Origin: Deuterostichococcus epilithicus
Taxonomy: Eukaryota > Chlorophyta > Trebouxiophyceae > Prasiolales > Stichococcaceae
Reading direction: 5' to 3'
Assembly: GCA_033439295.1 (NCBI GenBank)
Contig: JAVTLE010000021.1
Span: forward strand, 744,009 to 808,008
DNA length: 64,000 bases
The notes beneath the pieces were generated by a model. That model made no database searches and was not told the DNA's origin. It worked only from the letters and a program-made list of their open reading frames with translations. Made by a program: the position numbers and the translations under genes. This document shows positions 12,426 to 25,429 of this stretch, piece by piece (position 1 is the first letter of the stretch; the number at the start of each line of letters is the position of its first letter).

Positions 12426-13583
12426 AAGCACATGACTTCAGCCTAACAACCTGTCACCTCAGTCTTATGGAAACGTGCTGTGATATATTGCGGTTTTTAT
12501 TTAGTAAAATTATGACACGCCACCTTTGACCTGCGGGCCCGCAACATCTTCGGAATTTGTATCGTCGAAGTCTCTCAGCAGAGTGCAAGCAACCCCTTGA
12601 GTCGGACCGAAACTGTTATGTCCTATGGCACACAGGGCCACGGTGCCGGTCAGGACTCCGGGCAGGGGACAAACAACAAGTCCCCGTGATTATCCAGCGA
12701 ACGACATCCGAGCGATCAATAAAGCCGAGATCCATGGAAACCAAGCTTCCCGATGAGCAAACCGTAGCCACGATATAGCTAACCTAAAGCCTTCTTCAGC
12801 GCGCCGATGTGTGGAATGAATAATACGACTGGCAGCCAAAGAGGCTGAGTGCCCATGTTCTGAAGCCAGGGCGGTGGGCTCTTAATGAAGGGCAGCAACA
12901 TTGGGGTTGTGCCTGCACTGCTGAATTAAGGCACAGCAGCACTTTGCAACCGCATGAACATTGCAGTGGCAGCAGGGTCTCAGTTCATTGCTGCGAGCCA
13001 TCGTCATTGATTATACCTGGCGGCACTTTTAGGCGACGCAGCGGCGGTTCAATTTGACTCGGCAATTAGCCACCTGCTGCGAACTGCCCGGCAAGACTGG
13101 ATTGTGCATTTGAGGCTGCTTGGGTTTGCAGGATGTGTGCTGGAACATGCACACTGAAATCTGCGTCTACATGGCAACCCCATCTTGTCCTTAACACTGT
13201 TTCCCAATTGGATTTGTCATCGTTCTGCCAATTGCGATTGTTCGCACGCAATAATCGTGGCGGGGGAAGCAGGAAGTATTACGAACCAGGGGACCATGCT
13301 ATCGGGGGACCATGCCATTGATTCGATGCATTCACATACCACATGAAACGTCAAAATAAATAACGTTCGATATTCATTGAGATGCCGCGCTGTGTCGAGC
13401 GCATGAATGTTCGCCATCTTGCTGCCCGGATGGTGCAACACAACTGACTTGCTGCACCTGCCTACTGCCGCGGCAGAGTTGCTGCAGGCACAAGGTGAGG
13501 ATATCTGCTGAAGTGTCCAAAAACCAATAGGAAGACCAGGCAACAAATTTTGTTTTCGTTTCAAATTTACATCATTCCGAAAC
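12426..13583. other. Intergenic region, KH gene to second U-box gene
   Basis: About 1.15 kb, visibly AT-richer than the flanking exons, with only short open frames on either strand. A small near-tandem repeat of GGGGACCATGC occurs near 13290-13315. I see no gene, RNA or mobile element. Confidence 0.5.
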
Positions 13584-16500
13584 ATGTTCGAGGTCCTGCA
13601 CAGACTGTGGCAGCAGCAGTGTGAGAGGCTTCATGCACCACAGAAGACCTCTAATCTTGAACATCCTAGCATACAGGAAATGGCTCCGGAGGCCACCCCG
13701 CACCAGGCTCGGCAGGGTGATGCCACGGAAGCCGACGCCGCGGCCCAGACTGACACTGACAGCGGTGTCGGACCTGCTGCCAGCGACCGGGACGAGGGTA
13801 CGGCCGTTACACAGGCACCACCGCACGCAGCGGCGCCGGCATGCCCAGCAGCGGAGGACGGGACTGGCGCGGCGCCGCAAGACGCGCAGCAGCAGCAGCA
13901 GGGCGCGGCCGCAGTCAGCGGCGCCAGGGCGGGGGACGCGCCGGACGCGCAGCAGAAGGCAACGGCCGAGCCTGATCCGCATGAGAACGGTTGTGTGGCC
14001 TCCCCGCACGCCGACAATGCCTGGAAGTGGAGAAGCGCCGAGCTGCTCATGCTGCTCGACCAGCTCGGCGACAGGCGTGCGGAGCTCGCTGAGGGCTTAG
14101 CGGCAACCGGCCTCGGCGCGGCGCCCGCCGACGGCTTCGAGGCGCTGCGCTTCCATGCATTTATGCCGCCGCATGCGTGGACGCCTGGCAGCGAGGGACC
14201 CCAGCCAGGTGCCTTTCACGGCAGGATCCCTGGATCTTAACATCCCAGCGCCCGTGCCTTGGTGTGTTGCCATGCATAGTTGTGCAGGGGGAAGTGCCTG
14301 GCCCCTGAAACCAATTGCTTGCCCAGCGACGTGGCAATCGACCACGTCGCCACAACGGATTTGCCCGGCTGTGCCGCCGCCGCAGCTATGTAGTCTGCAC
14401 CGGTTCCACAGACAGCGTCTCGAAGGCTGCGACACCGCACACAGCCGCCTGAACGTGCCTCCAGGCTGACGCCGCCTTCTGTCCCCCGTTCGCAGGCTTG
14501 TGCTCGGTGTGTGAGGTGCCCAGGGGGGTGGAGCAGCTGTCGCCGGAGTGTTTCACTGCAATGCCCGCAGCCCATCAGGCGGCTGTGGATGGTGCAGCCG
14601 TTTTGTTGGGCGTGGCGCTGTCTCCGACTGCGCGCGCAGTGCTCGGCGCCCTGGTGGCTGACCAGCCGTCACAGGGGCGGCTGCTGGGGTGGATGCACAG
14701 CCAGGGCGCTGCGGTGAGGCCACATCAGTGCGCGGCATGAACTCTGCCGTATCGTCAGACCTTCCCCCAGATGATGCCCTATTGCGCCACTCCTGAACAG
14801 GAAGGGGGACCTGCGACAAGATTCTCATTGTCGCCTGGTTAGGTGCTGCCAGACAGGGTTTGGGGGCTGCCCAGGGTCAGCTGGGCCGGTGTTCGACTGT
14901 CTACGCACTGCACGCTGGGGCAGGGCATTGTGCAGGGGGACTCCCAGGCTCGGAGGTGTGAATAGTGGTCCAGACATGGCAGTCTTGCTGTTGCTGTGCA
15001 CCTGCAGGGCAAGACGTGGGATGAGGTGGATGCCGCGCTGTCGAATGAGTGGGGCAAGCGTGAGATACCGCTGAGTTTCGACAAGGACAATGGGCATGAG
15101 CCTGGGCCGTTGGCCTTGGCCCGGCCGATGTCTTCCAGCCAGCCGCAGCTGCGGGCGTCGCAGCCCCCCGCCGGTGAGTAGTCGACGGCAGCTTCGCCTG
15201 GTCATTTGCGCGGTCGCAATGCGCTGCTGCCGCTGCGTAGCGCCTCACAGCTTCTGGTCGCCTTGCGGCCAAGATGCTGCCTTGAAGGGGGGCATGTGCG
15301 CGCCGCAAGGGGGGCATGTGCGCGCCGCATGGGCGCCTCGTCACGCGCGAGACATGAGCACCGCCTGTAGAAGCATGGTCGTCCACGAGAGCCAGGCCAT
15401 GCCTCCACAGCACAGCCTTCCCGTCGCAGGCGGCACCAAGGCGGAGGCGCTTGCGTGGCTGCTCACGTGCCATCTGGCAGTGGCCTGGCGGGCGGCCGGC
15501 AGCCCCGGCTCGCCAGCGGAGCTGGGCGAACTGCTGTCGGCGCCCTGCGTGGCAGAGTCGCCGCACGCCGCCATGGCCGGCGAGGCTGACCTGCAGGAGC
15601 TGCTGTTCATCATCCCAGCGTCGCTGCAACAGGCGAGCCCCTCGTCCGCCGAAGACCCTGCCCACCTCGTGGATCGATCCACAGCGCTCCTGGCACCTGG
15701 GCCTGCCCGTCTCGACCTGCACAGCAGCAGCGTGTGTGCTCCAGGCCTGCAAGTGTGCCAACGCTGTCCCTCACAATTGTCCACCGCGGGTTGCATTCAT
15801 TCGCGCGCTGCAGCGGGCTGCATCAAAACCATTGTGGAAAAAGAGAGCAGCGTTGCTCTTTGTGGCTCCTGAAACTGGACCATGGTGGAAGGCCATGAGC
15901 CATACGAGCGACAATTCGGCAAGACGCTAGTCAGGGTGCAACTACAGCTGTTTGAGCTTGCACAGACTCGAGCTCGGCTGGGATGCCCCCACACGTGGTG
16001 TGCAGCCCTACTCAGTGCTTCCAGCAGTGACCTCAGTGGTGCTGCAGGCGGTGCCGCTGAACGAGATGGAGGAGCTCCTTGCTAGACGGCTGGCAGGCAG
16101 GCGCGAATTGGAGACGCTGCCGGACTTTGAGCCGCCCAGGTGGCCGTCGCTGCTGTCCTGGCTCTCGCATGCAGAGGCAAGCGCCATACAGAAGGTGCGC
16201 ACGAGCAGTGCAACGGATCCTGCAGCCTTAGCTCAGCACATCGTATATGCGGCCAGCGCCTGCTGCTGTGGTGTGCTCTATTGATATCAGGTACCTTGAT
16301 GGTACTGACACTGGGTTGCATTGCATCAACACAGGGCAAGGATGCGGCAGCAAGCGGGGGCAGGGTTGCGTCCGGGCCAGCAGTGCTGCAGCAGGAGAGG
16401 GAGGGGATGGATTGGCACGAGACTCATGGCGCCGGAGCTGCCGGAGAGTTGCTGCTCCCTGCAGGTAGCCTGTCAGTCTCCTGCTTGCCCCGCTCTGCAC

Positions 16501-19500
16501 CTGTGAGAGGATCAAAGCGGCACTGTCGAAGCAAGCATGCGAGCTCAAACGCAAGGAGCTGTGCCGGTTGCCGGCCTGCAACTCCGCCCGCAGACAGATT
16601 TTGCATGTAGCTGGTGTGGCCAGGCTTGGCTCGGCCCTGCGCGCAGGCATGCAGTGCCCACAGCCGCTTTACGCTCGCATGACACTCACATGGAGGTCGC
16701 GCGCGCCTCGCGATCCAGTGGACGATCTGCACAAAGCGCTCTTCGCTTTGCCTTCGGGAGACGGGCGTGATGCGGTGTTTGCGCACATCGACGAGCTGTG
16801 CCAGCAGGCTCGCTCCTCAAAGCGCACCCCCCCCTCCTCCCCTGCCTGCTTGGCAAGGCCGCAGTTTTCGGCTGCTGCTGGGTTCTGTTGCTGACTTGCT
16901 GATTCCGCATCTGGTGGGTCCTATCGACCATCTGGACCGACCTGCGATACAGAAGTTCCCATGAACGACTGAGCCATCCTGCGAGAGCATGCAGAAGACT
17001 GAGCCTGGCGTCTGCCCCTTGCCCTAACAGGGCAAGTCGGCTGCGGAAGTGGAGGCGGCCGCCTTCACGATGGCTCGGGCGCAGATGGCCAAAGTTGTAA
17101 ATGCCATCGCGAAGACGCCGCTCCCCACAGGTTCGCTGCTGCTCTGCGGCAAGACCCCCGGGAGGAGGGGGGGGTCGCTGGGCACTGCTGCCCTCACAAG
17201 CAGACGTTCCTGACGATCCCGGCCATGCGTCACTCTTGTGGGTTCAAGATGCGGTTGGGCACTGCAGGGGTCCACCTGCCTTCCTGCGACCTGCTGTGCG
17301 CAGCTGCATCTGTGGGCTGTCGCCTCTCATCTTCAGCCTGCACATGTCTGCAGACAAGGCGACGGCCGCGCTGCGAAAGGAGTCAATGCGGTTCACTGCC
17401 TGGCTGCTCAAATTCGTGGGCACCTTTGACGAGGACGTCGCCGGCGCGGACATCCTGGAGCGCTCAGCAATGCGCTCGAGCGGCCGGCGGTGTGGACTGT
17501 CCTCGCATCGCAGCCCTGCCTCGGCGCACGCGACGCCTGTCTGCTCTGGCTGGTCGACGAGTTAAAGGAGGTGCGCTAATGAGAATATTCTCCTAATGAT
17601 CCTGTGCCTTGTTTCATTCAGCCAGACGGCATGTCGCCTCCTCAGCAGGGGCCACACCAGTGGTGCAGTGGTCCCACAGCCGGCAGAGGGTGCCTCAGTG
17701 ATGCGCTGGGACAGTGGGCAGAACAACATACGTCAGGTGATGCGCCTGCAGCGATCCAGCAGCACGAGCAGTCTGGACTCATAGGTGTGCCTGCCGTTGC
17801 TCAGTCGCGTCGCTCGCGCATCTGCAGGACAAGCGAGCAGTGTCTTGGCACAATTGGCGCAGATGAAGAGAAGCCCCGCCCGGCAAGATGGTCTGTGACG
17901 TCTGGCTGCCCTGCCTTTCGGCCGACTGCAAGCCTGAACTTCTATCGATTGGCTCGCACAGGTGCTGCAGCAGCTGTGGCAGTGCGAGCTGGTCAAGCAT
18001 GTGCAGCAGCAGCGGCCGACCCACTGGCAGCCCGTCAAGCTGTTCCTCGCCCAGTTGGCGGTTGAGGTGCGGGGCAGCCCTCTGTCCCCTTGTGCTGTCC
18101 GTGTGCCGGCTGCAGGGGAGGCCGAATCTGCAGAGTGTCCGTTGTTCTCCTTTTGCCTCCGAGTCAGCCAGCTGAGATGCCGCATGCAGAATGTTCACTG
18201 TCACGCCCGCAGGTGGGCTGGGACGTCCGGCAGGCGCAGGCGGCGCTGCAGGCTGTGCTGGGGCAGGACGAGGATGCCGAGGTTTCGGAGGTGCTGGCGG
18301 CGTTCCGAAAGGCCCCGCTACCACGGCTGAAGGTGCACACTGAAACACAGATTTGCTGTGGGCCCCAGCAACAACTTGGGCCAGGGTCACTTCCTCTGCA
18401 ATTCCGCTGCAGCATGCAGAGCTCTTCCAGTCCCATACATGCCTTCCTGGAGGCGGCTGCATCGCCTATTTCGGCCGTGTTCCAGCAGCAACAACCCTAT
18501 TCCTGAAGCTTCTTTGAGCTGCCTGCCAATTAGACCCGCGTGGGCGAGCGGCAGCATGGGTTCTGCCGGCTACCCCGCTCCAGTAGGGTCGTTCTAGTGC
18601 AAAGGATGTGACTCGGGATGCCCAAGGGTTAGTGCGATGCGAAATGGTCCGGCACTCAGATGTTACACACGATGCCCGGTTGTGATGCAAAAGGCCATGG
18701 ATACATGGCTGTCGGTGCTGGATCTGCCACTGGAGACGCTGCCGCGCCGCACCTGGGTTCTTGCCAGGACGGTGGCTCGGGTGAGCTCATTTCCGCGGCC
18801 CTCATTTTTTGGCCATGTCTCACTGCAATAGGCTTCGAGTCCTGCGGTTTCGTGCTATCGGACTGGCTGTCGTGAAACTCTGCAATCTTACAGTGAGCAC
18901 ATGCAAGAATACAGTTGTGGATACATGTCAGCTAGTGCTTCCAGCTGTGTTAAACCAGCCTGCACTGCCTGCACAAGTGCTCAGCTCCTGTCCCTCCTGT
19001 CCTTGTGGTGATGCAGAATATAGACAAAGCATGCAGCAGGCGGGAGCTTCACGAGCGGCTGGCAGGCTCCCCTGTCTCCCACAGCAGCGAGGCAGCATCT
19101 CCAGCGAGCGGCGCCGCCGTGGCATCAGCCGGCGCAGCAGACAGCGCAGCAGCAGACGACACCTCCAGTGTGGCAGCAGGCTCTCTATTGGCAGGCAGTG
19201 GCGGCGCTGGGAGCAGTGGCGAGGGTGTTGGCGGTGGCGGCTGCAGTGGCGACGAGGGCCTCAGGAAAAACAACCTGCGGACAGGCACAGGGGAGGCGGC
19301 CGCGGCGTCGGCGGCCTCGCGGCATCAGGTGCGGTACTCGGTACTGCGGCTGCTGCAGCTGCTGCCGGCATCGACGTCGCACGCGGCTACAGTGGTTGCC
19401 GCCGCGGACATCGGCGCCGACCGGCGGCGGCAGCCGCCGCTGGCAATGGAGGCGCGAGCGGTACTGTCCGACTTTGGCAGCGGCGTGCAGCCGCAGCCGG

Positions 19501-22500
19501 CGGCTTGGCATGCCGCTTTGCTTCCCCGGCCCCTGGCAGACGCATCAGCAGCCGGCAGCCACATGCCACTGCTGCCGCCGCAAGCGACCGGCGCCCCAGG
19601 CGCCGCTGTTGGGGCAGAGCCGGCAGCTGATGGCAAGGCAGCCGGCGCCAGCTGGCGACTGGCCGCATCGGTGAGCGAACCCGTCGACCCACCACCATGG
19701 GCGACCCACTGGCCGCAGCCGCAGCCGCAGCAGCAGCCGCAGCAGCAGCCCGGCGCCCAGCCGCAGCGTCCGGGACCGCAGCAGTTACAGCAGTCGGGGC
19801 TGCATGCGCGATGGCCGCAGGCCTCCCAGCAGGCGCAGCAGCAGCGGCTTACGCAACCGCAGGCCCAGGCAGGCGGCAGCTCCTCGGGGCACTGGACCGC
19901 CTCCTCGCTGTTTGCTGCCACCAAGGCGGCCAGGAAGCCTGCCCAGGCGCCTGGGGCGGACTCGGCGGCAGCGCAGCCTGTGGAGCAGCCACCAGAACAG
20001 CTCGGTGCGGGCCCGGCAGCTGCATCGGCAGCGCCTGCACAACAGCCGTCCAGCCAGCCGGGCGCAGAGCCCGCGGCTGCGCCGCCGCCAGCGGACGCAC
20101 AGAGTGCCGCCGCCAGCGGACGCACAGAGTGCCGCCGCATCAGAGGCAAGCGATGCTAGTGCCCTGCGGCCGCCCAGCCCGCCGCTGCGTCTGGAGTCCA
20201 CGGCGGTGCAGCTCGATAGCTCCGGCTCGCCTGCCGCTGCCGCGCCACCAGCGTCGCCAGCTCGTCGCTCAGGCACCAAGGCACCGCAGACTGCTGCTCG
20301 TGCAGCATACAACTCCCAGCGGGCTGCCACAGAAGCAGTGGCTCGGGCGCGAGCGGCGGCCGCAGCAGTCCTGGCGAAGCCGCCACCCGCGGCGGCTGTC
20401 CCGCTGGCAGCGAGCGGCCGGCCGCAGCCGCCTGCCAAGCAGACGCCTGTCCTGCAGCCTCCCGCGCAGCCAAGATCGCCTGCAAAGCGGCAGCAGGAAC
20501 CGAAGCCAATGCCGGCCTCGCCCGCAAAGGTCTCACTGCCGGCTGGCATGTCAGCCGCCGGCGCCGGCAGGGAGACTGAGTCGCAGGCCGCAGCGCGACG
20601 GGCGGCCGCCTTTGCGATGCAGGTGAGCAGGACTATATCAGCAGCAGCACATGGCCTGCGAGCACTTGAGCTGAATGCTCACTTGGAGCTGACCGTGATG
20701 AGTTGGTGTCTGACATCATGTCCAGTCACCGCCATAAAAATTCCGATGTTGCAAGTGTCGAGAAACAAGCTTGTGGAACAACAGTGTCGTGCTGCAACGT
20801 CGCAGGTTATGCACACGATCAAGGGCAACTACTTGCAGCGCAGCCAGCCGGGCAGCTCTGAAGGCAAACAGCCGGCAGGAAGGCCACGGCAGGACCTCGT
20901 CACAGGGCAGCGATGCCAGCAGCGCTGCGGGCAGCGCCGGTGTGGCCAGGGCCACCGCCACAGCAGCAGCAGCTGGCATAACCAGGAGCCATGCCGTGCC
21001 TGCGGCGGAGATGGAGGCAAGCCTGGAGGCTGAGCTGTTCCCGGGTCTCGTCGGCGCTGCGCCGCAGGGCAACGGCGAGGGAGCAGCGCCTTATGTGCAG
21101 TCGCAGCAGCAGCAGGCACAGCAGCAGCCACAGCCACAGCCGCCGTTGCGACAGCCGCAGCAGCAGAACCGACCGCAGCAGCAGATGCAGAACCCATCAG
21201 AGCTGCAGGCGTGTCCGGGCCAGGCGGTGGCAGCACGGCCCCTTCGGAAGTACGTGCCATATGCGCTGCCGCCATCACCGCCTCCGGCAAATTCAGCAGC
21301 AGCGCTGGCGCTGGTCGCTGCAGCAACACAGCCGGCCGCCGGCTCCGCGCCCGCAGCAGCGCCAGCGCCGGCGCCGGCGCGGACTCAGGCTGAGGGAACA
21401 GCCTCGGATGCACCTGCAGCCAGCTTGCCGGCAAGAGGCTTTGCGATCCGCTTCGGCTCACTGGACCTTGCAGACATCGAAGGTCCGGCAGCGCCCGCGG
21501 TGAGGACGCCGCCGCCAGGTTTTGCGCCCCTAGGCCAAGCCGTGCAGCAGGCCTCCACTGCGGCCCTTCCAGCGCCACGGCAGGCAGCGATCAAGCAGCT
21601 GCAGGCGCCAGAGCCAGCAGCCGTGGGTGCAGCGCCAGCGCCCGTGGCCGATGAACCAGAGGACGCCGGTCTTAATGACGACCCCTTCGCCTGGCTGCTG
21701 CCGGCGGAGGCGCCAACTGCCCCAGCGCCGGCTGTAACACAGCCGATGGCAGCCGTAGCTCAGCCTGCACAGCCCATCACCGCCCAACCGGCCGCCGAGC
21801 AGTACCGCAGCAAGCAGACTGACGACACCGGTGCTACTCCTGCCGTGGCGCGGTCCGCGCCGGCAGATGAACTGATGCTGTCCGCAAGCCAGGCTGCCGC
21901 GGTAGCAAGAGAGCCCGCCCCATCCTCTGCGGCGGCCAGCGGCTATGTGCTGCCGGCCTCAACAAAGGCTCCCAAGGTGCGACCGGCGAAGGCGGCACAG
22001 CCACGGAATCCGACGCCCGTCCTCATCACGCCGCCACGGTCAAACTGGGCCAAGCTGGCGGTGAACAGCCCCACCGCGGCGGCCAGAGAGGCGGCCACGG
22101 CGGCAGCCTCGCGGCCGAGGGCGGCCGGCCCGGCGCCGCAGCCGGTCACGCCCGCGCGCGGTCTGCGAGCGANCAGCAGCCGGCCCGCCGCAGGCGGCGC
22201 AGCAGCAGCCTGCATTCGTCCGCATGCAGCAGCTGGGTCCGCCGCACACCGCAAGCCTGCAACCATCGTCACTGGCCGGTCCGCTCAGCTCAGCGTTCAG
22301 CGCCGCCGGCAGCTTTGGCGCCGCGGTATTAGCGGCTCTGGCAGAGCAGGGCAGGGCATCAGAGCAGCCAGTAGGACTAGCATCAGCAGTGGCACGGTCC
22401 AGTGCGCCCGAGCGGCAGGCCAGTCCAGAGTCGGCGCAGCCGCTGCCGGAGCAGCAGCCGCCGCAGCATCGGCAGCAGCAGCAGCGGCTGGGGGTTCGGG

Positions 22501-23441
22501 GCGGCAGCAGCGCCTCGGGCCGTGCGGCCGCAGGCATTGCACGGCATGCGCAGCCGCAGGCGGGGCAGCCGGCTGCAGTTTCCGGCGCCAACAACTTCGC
22601 TCTGCTCCAGGCAGAGGCGGATGCGGATGCGGATGCGGAGGGCTGGCAGTCGCCACCGCCGTTGCCCGCCACTGGGCAGCTTTCCCCCGCCGCAGCCGTC
22701 GCCGCCGCGCCGGCGGCNGCCGTGCAGCCGGCGGCAGTGTCAGCCGCGGCGCCACCGGCGGCGCTGGTCCAGCAGGCAGAGGGCCCCATCCTGGGGGCCG
22801 ATGGCGAGGAGCTGGCGTCTGACCTGGTGGAAATGTGCTGCTGTCCCCTCAGCTTCGAGGTCATGACGGACCCGGTGAGTGGAGCTTTGCTACAAAACCA
22901 GCCCGTTGACAGCCCCGTGGTTTCAATGCATGGACGATCATTCCATCATTAGTTCTGCATTTTGCTCGGATACAGGTTCCGATTTGACTCCTTGTTTTCC
23001 GGTCAAAATGACATTTGTTTATCGCTTTTCCATCTCGCATAAAATTTCCCAGGTGATCGCGGAGGACGGCTTCACATACGACCGCAAGTCCATCGAGAAG
23101 TGCGTTACCTCAGCTCGGTCTAAACCACAGCTTTGCCTGCCTGTTTTGCACCTCGCTCCGAAGGCACCCTTGGGTTTGTCGCCTCTGCAGCACTGAGGTC
23201 TTTGGTTTTGATGATTTGGCAGGTGGCTGGCTAAGAGCAACACCTCTCCACTCACCAATATGGCGCTGGCATCCAAGGTGGGCACCGCACGATCGCTTTC
23301 AGTTGTGATGAGCGCCCTGCTTCACCCGGATCAGTATATGACCACCTGGTAACGGGCTGTCTTTCTGACGCCTGTTTGCAGGTCCTGACTCCCAACTTGG
23401 CACTGCGCGCCGCCATCCCCCAGATGCTGGGCAGAAAGTAA
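13584..23441 (+). CDS. U-box domain E3 ubiquitin ligase, large low-complexity protein
   Basis: A C-terminal U-box is split over exons ending 22874 (LSFEVMTDP), 23053-23099 (VIAEDGFTYDRKSIEK), 23223-23277 (WLAKSNTSPLTNMALASK) and 23382-23441 (VLTPNLALRAAIPQMLGRK, stop). All junctions are GT-AG and in phase, giving a complete E2-binding fold. Upstream are helical exons of unknown function: 13584-about 14208, 14495-14713 (a CSVC pair), 15008-15173, 15430-about 15700, 15966-16194, 16335-16464, 17031-17130, 17337-17570, 17962-18066, 18213-18332 and 18694-18780. Then come two long Ala/Gln/Pro-rich exons, 19017-20622 and about 20806-22874. The frame breaks at a 25-bp duplication (20083-20132), near 17460-17490, near 20880 and at the N at 22173. 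The start (MFEVLHRLWQQQ) and the assignment of everything to one gene are inference; there could be two genes. TGTAA, a usual green algal poly(A) signal, occurs at 23616. Confidence 0.6.
15285..15328. repeat. 22-bp tandem repeat, two copies
   Basis: Two perfect adjacent 22-base units (15285-15306 and 15307-15328), G-run plus CATGTGCGCGCCGC, in a probable intron of the second U-box gene. Confidence 0.85.
20083..20132. repeat. 25-bp tandem duplication that shifts the reading frame
   Basis: Units 20083-20107 and 20108-20132 are identical. Before the repeat the open frame reads PPPADAQSAA; after it the open frame continues one phase over as SEASDASALRPPSPP. Removing one unit joins the two in frame, so the duplication is a local frameshifting lesion or an assembly error inside an exon of the U-box gene. 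Confidence 0.85.
22173..22173. other. Ambiguous base (N) at a frame switch
   Basis: The open coding frame ends here and a different frame (QQQPAFVRMQQLGPPHT) runs on to the U-box, so the N probably marks a small unresolved indel. A second N at 22718 does not change the frame. Confidence 0.8.
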
Positions 23442-24790
23442 GGCCGCCACTGTGTGTCAAAAGATTGTGGTCTACTGCAAACAATAGGGCAACCAGTGGA
23501 GGCATGTGTGTGCAAGCCGCGAATAAAGTTGTCTGAGAATCATCCTGGAACATGATGCCCTTTTTGCTCATGTGCTTCAGTTATTGTGGAATCATCCGCG
23601 AGCATAGTGCTCGTCTGTAATGGAACGATTCAGGATTTGCTGCAATACGATGTTGTAAAGCTAAAGTGGTGGCATGCAAGCTGCTCTGCTGAACGACGCA
23701 CCGCCGCTTCGCGCCTAGCAGATTGCTGCCGTTGCACCTCCAGCATGCCGCCAGCGTATCAGTCTTGGCAGCCTACGACAGCCCAGGAAGTGTAAAGGGC
23801 TGCATCATCATAGTGCGCGCATCCAGCACCGTGGGTGACTTGCAGCCTCGAACGCACCGCCCAGAATGTTGCATGTTGGGAATAAAAGTCTCGTCAGGCC
23901 AGCAGGGGCAATGGTCAAGCCTGCGCGTATGCTGAACGCATCATTTGCACGCCTCCCTCGATTGGTTCATGGGTATTTCAGCAGCAACAGCCGCAGTGCG
24001 ACGACGTCCTGCTTGCGCCGAAATAAACGGCGGCTTTCACACTGTGCGCGAGTTCTACCACAAGCGTGTCACACCAAGAGCAAGGTGGGGTGGCACGTTC
24101 CGCGAGCTGAAGCATGTTTTCTTGTCGTTAAACCATACTGCCCATAACGAGTGGGCGGAGCCTTCCATGCATGTTGTCTCGCCGTGCTATCTCGGAGCTT
24201 GCATACTTGGCCTGTAGAACGTGGACAAACTCGAGCTATACCGTAGTTGAGCTTCTGCCTTGACGTCACCTCATACGCTGCAGATAGCCCGGGAAGGCAT
24301 TATGCAGCGCTCTTCACGATGCCCTTGCACTGAAAAACTGATTGCGGGCGGCATCGATGGTGGTATGCAGCGCTGAGAGCATCTGTCGTCTTGCACAGGT
24401 GACTCCATAGTGCTTGCCACGTGTGCACAGAGTAGTGATGAGAGGTCTACGCAGCCAGCATTGTTGAGCGCCACCATACGGCTGCATACTCTCGGCCCCG
24501 AGTGCGCGAGATGGAGACCATTCACAGGCATTGCCAAGTCTTGCGCGCCAGGACACGATTCTTAGCACCTCATGCAGTAATCGGAACCTCTTGCAAAGGA
24601 ACGATTGTACATTTGCATGCAGGCTGGCGGCAGGGTGTGCTGCTGCACAGTGCAGATATATACACGTACAGCAGCGGCATCAGTTGTAGGCGTGAAGCAG
24701 CAGGTCAGCGCCTTCAGCCTGGGAGGCACCTGGCTGACCAGGTCGCGAGGCGGTCTGCCCCAAATACAGAGCTGCAGCGGGACGGCGGCC
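23442..24790. other. Intergenic region, U-box gene to zinc finger gene
   Basis: About 1.35 kb without a supported gene. TGTAA at 23616-23620 is a candidate polyadenylation signal for the U-box gene. Open frames are short, and the ones before 24791 lack any recognisable motif. It presumably contains the promoter of the zinc finger gene. Confidence 0.45.
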
Positions 24791-25429
24791 ATGAGCGTGC
24801 CAGCACTGGCATCAGCGGCGACAGTAGCAAAGTCCCCGACCAGCGCTGCCCTGCCTGCCCCAGAGGCGGCTGCTGCGCCGTCGTCTGCAGTGACAGCGGC
24901 CACGCAACCCCCCTTCTGGCCATCTGATGCACCTGCAGAGGCCAGCGCCGGTTCTGCTGCCGCCTTGACGACGCCAGGCGCTAATCTGGCCGCCACTGAA
25001 GAAGCAGCGGCAATAGCAAAACATTTCGACCATTCCCCAGCGGCGGAGGCGGCAGATGAGCGGCATGTGGCCGCTGTTGCGGGGGCCACAGGTCATGTGC
25101 GGCATGCAACTTGGGGCTCAGAGGCGTCCGCAGATGCGTCTCGGGCGGCTGCCTTCGATGAAGAGGGCCGCCTTGGCCAAGGCAGGGCAGCAGCTACAGC
25201 CCTGCAGGATGCCGGTGACGCGCCCAGCAGGGGGCTTGCAGCTGCAGGGTGGTCCAGCTCGGATACAGCATGCAGCAGCTTTGGCGACGAGCCGGCCTGC
25301 ACGCCGACAAGCGCGGAGGAGTCAGAGGCGGCAGAGTCGCTGGCAGGATGCTCGGAGCCGGGCGCGATCGGCAGCAGCAGGAAGCAGCTCATCTGGTTCA
25401 GGGCACTGCGCGAGGCGTGCACACAGCTT

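Noticed and set aside
19325-22864. Long minus-strand ORFs opposite the U-box gene (for example 19325-20149, 22040-22864)
   Set aside because: Composition shadows of GC-rich, Ala/Gln-rich plus-strand exons; they have no domain and do not follow splice structure.
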